From positions 1,054,001 to 1,118,000 of the forward strand of contig NZ_LIVQ01000001.1 in assembly GCF_001905445.1 (NCBI RefSeq): a DNA stretch of 64,000 bases. Reading direction: 5' to 3'. Positions within the stretch are counted from its first letter, which is position 1. Every line of letters starts with the position of its first letter. The DNA is from Streptomyces sp. CB00455 (GTDB lineage Bacteria; Actinomycetota; Actinomycetes; Streptomycetales; Streptomycetaceae). Under the pieces are notes generated by a model. It worked only from the letters and a program-made list of their open reading frames with translations. It was not told the origin of the DNA and did no database searches. This document shows positions 1 to 7,362 of the stretch, one piece after another. The position numbers were made by a program, and so were the translations under genes.

Positions 1-1
1 G

Positions 2-1072
2 GAGCCGGACTCGGCCGCCTGGTGGTTCCCCAGCAACGACCACCCGCTCGACAAGGCCACCTTCGACGTCTCGGTGAACGTCCCGGACGGGCTCCAGGCG
101 ATCAGCAATGGCGTGCTCCAGTCGCAGTCCTCGAAGCTCGGCTGGACGCGCTACAACTGGCGCTCCAACAAGCCGCAGGCCACCTACCTGACCACCCTCG
201 CGGTCGGCAGGTTCGACATCACCACGGACACGACGGCGAACGGCCTGCCGGTCCTGAACGCCTACAGCAAGGACCTCGGCGACAACGCCGGTGCGGCCCG
301 TGCGAGCGTCGAGCGGACCACCGAGGTCGCCGAATGGCTGGAGGGCGTCTTCGGGCCGTACCCCTTCAACGCGCTCGGCGGTTACGTGCCCAACGTGACC
401 AGCGGCTTCGCCCTGGAGACGCAGACCCGCCCGTTCTACAGCCCGCGGCAGTTCCAGAACGGCACGAACGTCTCGGTGGTCGTGCACGAGCTGGCGCACC
501 AGTGGTACGGCGACAGCGTCTCCGTCGACGGCTGGAAGGACATCTGGATCAACGAGGGATTCGCCCGCTACAGCCAGTGGCTGTGGTCGGAGAAGGAGGG
601 CGAGGGCACCGCGCGCGAGCTCGCCGACTGGACCTACGCCACCCGCCCCGCCGAGGACCCGTTCTGGCAGGTCAAGCCGGGTGACCCGGGCCCGGACAAC
701 CAGTTCCACGGAGCCGTCTACGACCGTGGCGCGCTCGCCATCCAGGCGCTGCGCAACGAGGTCGGCGACGAGACGTTCTTCCGGATCCTCAAGGGCTGGC
801 CGACCGAGCGGGCCCTCGGCAACGCCAAGGTCGGCGACTTCGTCCGCTACGCGGAGAAGGCGTCCGGCAAGCCGCTGGCCCAGCTGTTCGAGACCTGGCT
901 CTACACCCCGGGCAAGCCGGACGCCTCGGCGCTGAACCGCCCGGCGCCGGCGGCGAAGTCGCCGTCGGCCCGCTCGGGGCAGGCCGCGCCCGCCGCCGGG
1001 CAGGCGGAGCCCAAGTCGTGGAAGAAGATCGCGGCGACGAACTCCATCCACGACGACGACCACGGGCACTGA
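2..1072 (+). CDS. M1 family metallopeptidase, 5'-truncated by window edge
   Basis: Zinc aminopeptidase of the M1 (gluzincin) family, which removes N-terminal residues from peptides and is probably secreted. The reading frame is open from base 2, so the start codon and N-terminal domain lie outside the window. The catalytic HELAH zinc motif is at about 485-499, and the downstream NEGFARY motif, which supplies the third zinc ligand, is near 551. The WFPSNDHP stretch at the left edge is typical of the bacterial M1 N-domain. The C-terminus ends in an Ala/Pro-rich tail followed by DDDHGH, a charged end I would not expect to be catalytic. It converges on the MpaB-like gene 65 bp downstream. The family call is secure; the exact peptidase specificity is not. 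Confidence 0.93.
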   Translation, partial: EPDSAAWWFPSNDHPLDKATFDVSVNVPDGLQAISNGVLQSQSSKLGWTRYNWRSNKPQATYLTTLAVGRFDITTDTTANGLPVLNAYSKDLGDNAGAARASVERTTEVAEWLEGVFGPYPFNALGGYVPNVTSGFALETQTRPFYSPRQFQNGTNVSVVVHELAHQWYGDSVSVDGWKDIWINEGFARYSQWLWSEKEGEGTARELADWTYATRPAEDPFWQVKPGDPGPDNQFHGAVYDRGALAIQALRNEVGDETFFRILKGWPTERALGNAKVGDFVRYAEKASGKPLAQLFETWLYTPGKPDASALNRPAPAAKSPSARSGQAAPAAGQAEPKSWKKIAATNSIHDDDHGH

Positions 1073-1137
1073 CCCCCCGGAGGTCCCTGCGACCCCGCGC
1101 CCCTGAGGCCCGGGCCGCAGAACCCCCCCGGGACCCG

Positions 1138-2040
1138 TCAGCGGGCGGCGGCGCGCCACCGGGCGCGTGCCGCCCGCGCGACGGGCAGGTACCGCATGCG
1201 CTGCGGCAGCAGCGGTACGACGAGCCGGACGGCCGTGCTGAACCGCCGGAGCCTGCGCTCCTGGGCCGGGCTCCACTCCAGGCCGATCGCCGCGCGGGCG
1301 TCGGGCGGCATGTAGCCGACGGTCACGAAGGCCCGGAAGCGCAGGTACAGCACGCGCAGCACCGGCCACGCCAGGCGCAGCAGCAGCCGCACGGCCGGCG
1401 GACCACCCTCGGGCCGGGGCACCGGCACATCGGTGGCGACGAGTTCACGGGCGACCCGGGTGGGTTCGATCTCCTCGGCCAGCATCCGGTGGTAGTACGG
1501 CCAGAACTCCTCGATGCTCTGCGGCATGTCCCGGTCGCGCAGGCCGAGGATCCGCCCCACCTGGAGCCATTCCCGGTACAGCTGCCGTTCCTGGGCCGGT
1601 GTGATGCGGCGGAACAGGTAGCGCCCGGCGTACAGCGAGACCGGGAAACCGGTGGCGTGCACCCAGGCGTAGCAGGCGGGGTCGAGGGAGTGGTAGCGCC
1701 GCCCCCGGGTGTCGGCGCCCTGGATCCCCCTGTGCAGGCGGCGTACCCGGCGGCCCTCGGCGGCGGCGTCCCGGCCGCCGTAGACCCACAGCTGGACGGA
1801 GCGCAGCGAGCGCTCGCCGCGCCCCCAGGGGTCGGTGCGGAAGACCGAGTACTGGTCGACCCCGGCTCCCACGGCGGGGTGGGCGACCTGGAGGGTGAAG
1901 GCGGCGGGCAGCGTCAGCAGGGAGCGGATGTCCCCGGCGGTGGTCCACAGCACCCCGCCGGGAGGCGGGGGCTCGGGGTCGCCGCGGCGGCCGCCCGCCG
2001 GCCGCGAAGCCCGCTCCGCAGGCTGCTCCTTCGTACTCAT
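1138..2040 (-). CDS. Oxygenase MpaB family protein (DUF2236)
   Basis: About 300 residues matching the DUF2236/MpaB-like family, proposed to be haem-type oxygenases related to latex-clearing protein; substrates are mostly unknown. Visible family marks are QVAHPAVGAGV near the N-terminus, the FRTDPWGRGERS segment and the HATGFPVSLY helix. I start it at the ATG at 2040 (MSTKEQ) although the frame stays open to 2112. A -10-like CATACT lies at 2047-2052 and places transcription initiation at or next to that ATG, implying a leaderless mRNA. It diverges from the sphingomyelinase gene and converges with the M1 peptidase. No signal peptide is visible. The function within the cell is unknown. Confidence 0.85.
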   Translation of the reverse strand: MSTKEQPAERASRPAGGRRGDPEPPPPGGVLWTTAGDIRSLLTLPAAFTLQVAHPAVGAGVDQYSVFRTDPWGRGERSLRSVQLWVYGGRDAAAEGRRVRRLHRGIQGADTRGRRYHSLDPACYAWVHATGFPVSLYAGRYLFRRITPAQERQLYREWLQVGRILGLRDRDMPQSIEEFWPYYHRMLAEEIEPTRVARELVATDVPVPRPEGGPPAVRLLLRLAWPVLRVLYLRFRAFVTVGYMPPDARAAIGLEWSPAQERRLRRFSTAVRLVVPLLPQRMRYLPVARAARARWRAAAR

Positions 2041-2052
2041 ACGACCAGTATG
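2038..2052 (-). promoter_or_regulatory. Inverted repeat over start codon and -10 of the MpaB-like gene
   Basis: CATAC-n5-GTATG is a perfect 5 bp inverted repeat covering the ATG and the -10-like CATACT of the leftward gene. Its position would let a bound repressor block both polymerase and, on a leaderless message, the ribosome start. No regulator is encoded next to it, so the identity of any binding protein is unknown. Confidence 0.4.
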
Positions 2053-2116
2053 ACCGGCTCCGTTCGGGGAGCTCCCCCGCGATGTCCCGGGCCGGACAGA
2101 AAGTCTTGTCACGGGT

Positions 2117-2132
2117 GTTACCCAGAGGTAAC
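2117..2132. promoter_or_regulatory. Palindrome upstream of the sphingomyelinase gene
   Basis: GTTACC-CAGA-GGTAAC is a perfect 6 bp inverted repeat with a 4 bp centre, 55 bp before the ATG at 2187. It is a plausible operator for the secreted phosphodiesterase or for the divergent gene. I cannot assign it to a known regulator. Confidence 0.4.
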
Positions 2133-2186
2133 CGCGGCTGCTTGGATGGCGGAGCCGATCTCCCCCGCAGGAATGATGGAGACCTC

Positions 2187-3191
2187 ATGCTGCTCACCTC
2201 GCACCGCCGTCACCGGGCCGCCGCAGCGGTCGTCGCCGCGGCCGCCGCCGGCGCGCTGGCCGCCACCACCGCACCTGCCGCCGCTGCCGCACCCGCCGCC
2301 GGGGCGGGCGCCCAGGCCGCCCCGCGGCTCAGCGTCCTGTCGTACAACGTGTTCCTGATGAGCAAGAGCCTCTACCCCAACTGGGGCCAGGACCACCGGG
2401 CAGCGGAGATCCCGAGGGCGTCCTTCTACCGGGGCCACGACGTGGTCGTGCTGCAGGAGGCCTTCGACAACGACGCCTCGCAGGCGCTGAAGGCGAACTC
2501 GGCCGCGCAGTACCCCTACCAGACGCCCGTCGTCGGCCGGAGCAAGAGCGGCTGGGACGCCACGGGCGGCGCGTACTCCTCCACCACACCGGAGGACGGC
2601 GGCGTCACGGTGCTGAGCAAGTGGCCGATCGTCCGCAAGGAGCAGGTGGTCTACAAGGACGCCTGCGGCGCCGACTGGTGGTCCAACAAGGGCTTCGCCT
2701 ACGTCGTGCTGAACGTGAACGGCGCGAAGGTGCACGTGGTCGGCACCCACGCCCAGTCCACCGACCCGGGCTGCGGCGCGGGCGAGGCGGCGCAGATGCG
2801 GGCCCGCCAGTTCCGGGCCATCGACGCCTTCCTCGACGGGAAGAACATCCCGGCGGACGAACAGGTCATCGTGGCCGGCGACATGAACGTCGACTCGCGC
2901 ACCCCGGAGCACGCGACCATGCTCGCCGACGCCGACCTGGCCCCCTCCGACACGCGCACGGGCCACCCGTACTCCTTCGACACCGCCCAGAACTCGATAG
3001 CCCACTACCGCTACCCGACCGACCCGCGCGAGGACCTGGACTACGTGCTGTACCGCAAGGGCAACGCCCGTCCGGCCGGCTGGGAGAACAACGTGGTCAA
3101 GGAGCAGTCCGCGCCCTGGACGGTCTCCAGCTGGGGCACGTCCTACACCTACACCGACCTCTCGGACCACTTCCCGCTGATCGGCCGCTAG
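2187..3191 (+). CDS. Secreted sphingomyelin phosphodiesterase (neutral sphingomyelinase type)
   Basis: Hydrolyses sphingomyelin-type phospholipids to ceramide and phosphocholine; member of the endonuclease/exonuclease/phosphatase fold. The order of motifs is that of bacterial neutral sphingomyelinases: SYNVFLM, LQEAFDN (metal-binding Glu), GTHAQSTD, VAGDMNVD (catalytic Asp/Asn) and the C-terminal LSDHFPLIG with the catalytic His. The ATG at 2187 is preceded by GGAG with good spacing. The first 45 or so residues are an Arg-rich n-region, a long Ala-rich hydrophobic core and an AxA-type cleavage site, so the protein is exported. The length of 334 residues fits the family. It may serve phosphate or lipid scavenging; the upstream palindrome suggests a dedicated repressor. 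Confidence 0.92.
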   Translation: MLLTSHRRHRAAAAVVAAAAAGALAATTAPAAAAAPAAGAGAQAAPRLSVLSYNVFLMSKSLYPNWGQDHRAAEIPRASFYRGHDVVVLQEAFDNDASQALKANSAAQYPYQTPVVGRSKSGWDATGGAYSSTTPEDGGVTVLSKWPIVRKEQVVYKDACGADWWSNKGFAYVVLNVNGAKVHVVGTHAQSTDPGCGAGEAAQMRARQFRAIDAFLDGKNIPADEQVIVAGDMNVDSRTPEHATMLADADLAPSDTRTGHPYSFDTAQNSIAHYRYPTDPREDLDYVLYRKGNARPAGWENNVVKEQSAPWTVSSWGTSYTYTDLSDHFPLIGR

Positions 3192-3279
3192 CGGGGCCTG
3201 CCCGGCGGCGGCGAGACGGCGCGGCCCGGCGCGCCGCGCCGCCGATCCGGCCGGTCACCGCCGCGCCGGGCCGGCGATC

Positions 3280-5130
3280 TCAGCCGTCCCGGCCGGGCTC
3301 CTCGTACAGCCCCTCGATCAGCGCCCCGTACTTCTCCCTGACCACCCGGCGGCGCAGCTTCAGCGAGGGGGTGAGCTCCCCGCTCTCGGGGCCCCACTCC
3401 TCGGTCAGCACCCGGTACCGCTTGATCTGCTCGGTACGGTTGAGCCGCGCGTTGGCCGCCTCGACGGCGCGGGCGATCTCCTCCCGTACGACAGGGTGCG
3501 CGGCGAGGGCGGCGAGCGCGCCGGGCGAGGCGGCTTCGATGCCCCGGGCGGCGGCCCAGGCGGGGGCCAGCTCCGGGTCCAGCACCAGCAGCGCGACCAG
3601 ATAGGACCGGCCGTCGCCGTGGACCAGGGCCTGGCCGATCAGCGGGTGTTCCTTGACCGTGTTCTCCACCAGCGCCGGCGAGACGTTCTTGCCGGTCGAG
3701 GTGATGATCAGCTCTTTCTTGCGGTCGGTCAGCCAGAGGAACCCGTCCTCGTCGAGCCGGCCGACGTCCCCGGTCGCGAACCACCCGTCGGCGTCCGTGG
3801 CGCCCTCCACCGAGCCGTCGGGCCGCAGGTAGCCGCCGAAGACGGTATCGCCGCGCGTGAGGACCTCCCCGTCCTCGGCGACCTTCAGCTCCAGCCCCTC
3901 GATCGGGCGGCCCACCGAGCCGAGACGGAAGGCGTCCGGGCTGTTGACCGTGCACACACCGGAGGTCTCGGTCAGCCCCCAGGCGTCCATGATGGTGATC
4001 CCCCAGCCCGCCCAGAAGCGGACCACGTCGATGGGCATCGGCGCGGTGGCGCTGGCCGTCCACACCAGCCGGTCCAGGCCGGCCAGGCCCAGCAGCGGGT
4101 CCAGCACCCGCTCCTTCGCGCGGCCGTACGAGGCTTCCAGGGCCGCCGGTATCGCCTCGCCGCGCTCCCGGTGGCCGGCCCGGGCCCTCGCCAGCTCGTT
4201 GGCCGCCCCGATGGCGGCGCGCTGCTGCGCGGGGAGCTGCGCGAGCACGGCCCGTACGGAGGCGGCGAGCTTCTCCCACACGCGGGGCACGCCGAAGAAC
4301 TGCACGGGGTGCAGTTCGCGGACCGCCCCGGAGACGGCGGCGGGGTCGGCGCACAGCCGCACGTGCGCGGCGCGCAGCAGCGGCAGGTAGATGCCCAGGA
4401 GCCGTTCGGCGATGTGCGCGAAGGGGAGGTAGCACAGGTGCTCGGCGTGTTCGGGCAGGTCCACGTGCCGGTCGAGGCGGACGGCCTGGAGAAGCAGGTT
4501 GCGGTGGGTGAGGCGGACGCCCTTGGGGTCGCCGGTGGTGCCGGAGGTGTAGACGACCGTCAGCGGATCCTCGGGCCGGCCCTCCTGCCACGCCTTCTCG
4601 AAGGCGTCGGGGCGGTGGGTGCGGGCGCCGCTCGCGTACAGGGAGCCGTAGGTGCGGTGCGGGCCGGCTTCGGCCGGCTCGGCCACGACCAGCCGCTCCA
4701 GCGGCACCGAGGGGTCGGCCAGCAGCGGTTCCCACCGGCCCAGTTCGCGGGCGCCCTCGACGACGGCGACCCTGGCCCGGCTGTGGCGGGCGATGTGGGC
4801 GACCTGCTCGGGGGCGGAGGTCCCGTACACGGTGACGGGGACGGCGCCGAGGTGGACGAGGGCGAGGTCGCTGAGCCAGTGCTCGGGGCGGTTGCCCATC
4901 ATCAGCAGTACGTGGTCGCCGCGCCCGACGCCGAGGGCGGCGTAACCGGAGGAGAGGAAGGCGACCTGGCGGCGTACCTCGCTCCAGGTGAGGGTCGTCC
5001 ACTGCGCCGCCGCGGGCCCCGATCGCCAGGAGAGGGCGGGACGGGTCGCGTGTTCGGCGGCGTTGCGGGCCAGCAGGGCGGGGAGGGTGATCTCCCCGGG
5101 TCGTCCGGGCAGTCGCAGTTCGGTGGGCAT
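3280..5130 (-). CDS. AMP-dependent long-chain acyl-CoA synthetase (FadD type)
   Basis: Activates fatty acids to acyl-CoA through an acyl-adenylate, feeding beta-oxidation or lipid synthesis. The 616-residue protein has the P-loop-like motif YTSGTTGDPKG, the ALTET-equivalent WGLTETSG, the TGDVGRLDEDGFLWLTDR hinge region and the C-terminal PSLKLRRRVV lysine segment seen in long-chain ligases. The ATG at 5130 follows AGGAG at suitable distance. It is transcribed divergently from a MerR-type regulator 85 bp away, which is the obvious candidate controller. A second, distinct ligase of the same family lies at 49.2 kb. It is probably cytosolic; no membrane segments are visible. Confidence 0.93.
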   Translation of the reverse strand: MPTELRLPGRPGEITLPALLARNAAEHATRPALSWRSGPAAAQWTTLTWSEVRRQVAFLSSGYAALGVGRGDHVLLMMGNRPEHWLSDLALVHLGAVPVTVYGTSAPEQVAHIARHSRARVAVVEGARELGRWEPLLADPSVPLERLVVAEPAEAGPHRTYGSLYASGARTHRPDAFEKAWQEGRPEDPLTVVYTSGTTGDPKGVRLTHRNLLLQAVRLDRHVDLPEHAEHLCYLPFAHIAERLLGIYLPLLRAAHVRLCADPAAVSGAVRELHPVQFFGVPRVWEKLAASVRAVLAQLPAQQRAAIGAANELARARAGHRERGEAIPAALEASYGRAKERVLDPLLGLAGLDRLVWTASATAPMPIDVVRFWAGWGITIMDAWGLTETSGVCTVNSPDAFRLGSVGRPIEGLELKVAEDGEVLTRGDTVFGGYLRPDGSVEGATDADGWFATGDVGRLDEDGFLWLTDRKKELIITSTGKNVSPALVENTVKEHPLIGQALVHGDGRSYLVALLVLDPELAPAWAAARGIEAASPGALAALAAHPVVREEIARAVEAANARLNRTEQIKRYRVLTEEWGPESGELTPSLKLRRRVVREKYGALIEGLYEEPGRDG

Positions 5131-5164
5131 GGGCAGCTCCTGGCCGTTTCACATCGTTGGTGCG

Positions 5165-5177
5165 ACAGCAATACTGT
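5165..5177. promoter_or_regulatory. Candidate MerR operator between acyl-CoA ligase and regulator
   Basis: ACAG-n5-CTGT lies within the 85 bp gap between the divergent ligase and MerR genes. MerR proteins typically bind dyads placed between promoter elements, so this is a reasonable but unproven operator. Confidence 0.35.
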
Positions 5178-5215
5178 TGAACCCAAGCTGTGGAGCAGAG
5201 AGCGAGGCGCAGACG

Positions 5216-5953
5216 ATGGCCGACCAGGCACCCGAGCCGATGCTCACCGTCGACGAGCTGGCGGCCAGGGCGGGCGTCACCGTCCGTACCGTACGGTTCT
5301 ACAGCACGCGCGGGCTTTTGCCCCCTCCCGTGATCGGCCCGCGCCGGGTGGGGCACTACGGCCCGGAGCACCTCTCCCGGCTGGCGCTCATCGAGGAGTT
5401 GCAGCACCAGGGCATGACGCTGTCGGCCATCGAGCGCTATCTGGACGCCCTGCCGGACGACCTGAGCGCCCACGACCTGGCCATCCACCGCGCCATGGTG
5501 GCCAGTTGGGCCCCGGACCGGGCCCAGGAGGCCTCCCGCGCCGAGCTGGAGAAGCGGGCGGGCCGGAGCCTGTCGGACGCCGACGTGCGACGGCTGACGG
5601 CGATGAACGTGCTCGCCGCGTCGGGGGACGGCTTCCGGGTCGACATGGGGCTGCTGCGGCTGGGGGTCGCGCTGCTGGACGTGCCGATCGCCCACGAGAC
5701 GATCCTGGCGGCGCGCACCGTGCTGGTGGAGCACACCCGTTCGGCGGCGCACGAGCTGACGGCGTTGTTCCGGGACGAGGTGTGGGGGCCGTTCACCAAG
5801 GGCGAGAGCGACCCGGAGCGGGTGGAGTCGATGAAGGCGCTGTCGGCGCACATGCAGCCGATGGTGGTGCAGGCGCTGGTGACGGCCTTCCAGCGGTCCC
5901 TGAGGGAGGAGCTGCGGGCGGCGTTCGTCTCCGGTGACGGCCGGGACGCCTGA
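5216..5953 (+). CDS. MerR family transcriptional regulator
   Basis: A 245-residue DNA-binding protein. Residues about 9-80 form the MerR winged helix (LTVDELAARAGVTVRTVRFY, then YGPEHLSRLALIEEL), followed by a long helical C-terminal effector domain of about 160 residues with no Cys motif, so metal sensing is unlikely. The ATG at 5216 gives the canonical N-terminus; the frame stays open further upstream into the neighbour. It is divergent from the acyl-CoA ligase gene. By analogy with Streptomyces MerR regulators next to lipid genes it may sense an acyl compound; that is inference from position only. Confidence 0.88.
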   Translation: MADQAPEPMLTVDELAARAGVTVRTVRFYSTRGLLPPPVIGPRRVGHYGPEHLSRLALIEELQHQGMTLSAIERYLDALPDDLSAHDLAIHRAMVASWAPDRAQEASRAELEKRAGRSLSDADVRRLTAMNVLAASGDGFRVDMGLLRLGVALLDVPIAHETILAARTVLVEHTRSAAHELTALFRDEVWGPFTKGESDPERVESMKALSAHMQPMVVQALVTAFQRSLREELRAAFVSGDGRDA

Positions 5954-6004
5954 GGAATCTCCCCGGGGCTGTCACACCGCGCCCTGGTCGCGGGTCAGGG
6001 AGAC

Positions 6005-7303
6005 GTGAACACGAACAGGATCGCCCTCGCCCTCCCGCTCGCCGCCGCGCTGCTGGCCGCGACCGCCACCACCACCCCCGCCGCCGCGCTCACCGCCGGC
6101 GGGACCCGGGCCGGCGGGCCCTGGCACAGCGCCTGGGCCGCCTCCCCTCAGGCCCCCGCCCACACCCCCTGGTATCCCAACTGGTCGGAGGCGGGCTTCA
6201 CCGACCAGTCCGTGCGTCAGGTGGTGCGGGTCGGGGCGGCCGGCGACGAGGTGCGGATCCGGCTCACCAACGTCCACGGCAGGACCCCGCTGCGGCTCAC
6301 CGGCGCGACGGTCGCCCGCAGCGCCGGGGGCGCCGCCGTCCGGCAGGACACGGTGCGCGCGCTGCGGTTCGGCGGCGCCGGCCCGGTGACGGTCCCGGCC
6401 GGCAGGGAGCTGTCGAGCGACCCGGTGGGCCTGCCCGTGCGGGCCTTCGAGGAGCTCACGGTCACCCTGTACTTTCGCGGGCCCACCGGTCCGGCCACCT
6501 TCCACAACGTCGCCATGACGACGAGCTACCGGGCGGCCGGCGACCACCGGCGCGACACGGCCGCGGAGGCGTTCACGGACCGGAGCCTGTCCTGGTACTA
6601 CCTGGCCGGTGTGGACGTGCACGGCGCCGACCCGGGCGCGAGCCGCGAAGCGGGCCGCGGGGCCGTCGTCGCCTTCGGCGACTCGCTCACCGACGGCTTC
6701 GGCTCGACCCCCGGCGCCAACCACCGCTACCCCGACCGGCTCGCAGAGCGCCTCGCCGCCGACGGCACCCCGCGTGCGGTGCTGAACGCGGGCATCGGCG
6801 GGAACAAGGTCCTGACCGGCTCGGAGTGCTTCGGCGAGAGCGCCGTCGAGCGGTTCCGGCGGGACGCGCTCGGCCGCCCCGACGTCCGTACGGTGATCGT
6901 CCTCCAGGGCACCAACGACATCATCCAGCCGGACACGGAGGTGGACCACTGCACCGCGGGCACGCCCCGGGTCACCGCCGAGCAGCTGATCGACGGGCAC
7001 CGGCGGCTCGTCCGGGAGGCCCACGCCCACGGGGTCCGGATCCTCGGCGCCACGATGCCGCCGTACCTGGGCAGCCCGGCCTGGACCCGCGCCGGGGACG
7101 AGGTGCGGACCGCCGTGAACACCTGGATCCGCACCAGCGGCGCCTACGACGGCGTCGTCGACTTCGACCGGGTCCTCGCCGACACCTCGGACCCCGCGGG
7201 CGCGAAGATCAAGGCCGAGTACGTGCTGGAGGCCGACCGGATCCACCTCACGGACGCGGGCTACACGGCGATGGCCGGGGCCGTGGACCTGAACTCGCTC
7301 TGA
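6005..7303 (+). CDS. Secreted SGNH/GDSL hydrolase
   Basis: Esterase or lipase of the SGNH superfamily acting outside the cell. The GTG at 6005 is preceded by AGGGAG and starts a signal peptide with an Ala/Leu-rich core and an AAA-type cleavage region. An N-terminal beta-rich domain of about 180 residues precedes the catalytic domain. The four SGNH blocks are clear: GDSLTDGF (nucleophile Ser), NAGIGGN (Gly), GTNDI (Asn) and DRIHLTDAGY (Asp/His pair). The length of 432 residues fits the secreted Streptomyces forms with an extra N-domain. It converges with the acyl-CoA operon and is separated from it by a strong hairpin. Confidence 0.92.
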   Translation: MNTNRIALALPLAAALLAATATTTPAAALTAGGTRAGGPWHSAWAASPQAPAHTPWYPNWSEAGFTDQSVRQVVRVGAAGDEVRIRLTNVHGRTPLRLTGATVARSAGGAAVRQDTVRALRFGGAGPVTVPAGRELSSDPVGLPVRAFEELTVTLYFRGPTGPATFHNVAMTTSYRAAGDHRRDTAAEAFTDRSLSWYYLAGVDVHGADPGASREAGRGAVVAFGDSLTDGFGSTPGANHRYPDRLAERLAADGTPRAVLNAGIGGNKVLTGSECFGESAVERFRRDALGRPDVRTVIVLQGTNDIIQPDTEVDHCTAGTPRVTAEQLIDGHRRLVREAHAHGVRILGATMPPYLGSPAWTRAGDEVRTAVNTWIRTSGAYDGVVDFDRVLADTSDPAGAKIKAEYVLEADRIHLTDAGYTAMAGAVDLNSL

Positions 7304-7319
7304 CCTCAGGTGCGCAGGA

Positions 7320-7351
7320 GGGGCGGGGAGGCCCGCCGGCCTCCCCGCCCC
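7320..7351. terminator. Bidirectional terminator hairpin
   Basis: A perfect 14 bp GC stem (GGGGCGGGGAGGCC with its complement) closes on a 4 nt loop between two convergent genes. There is no U-tract on either side, which is usual for Streptomyces. Confidence 0.75.
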
Positions 7352-7362
7352 CTCACCGTGCG

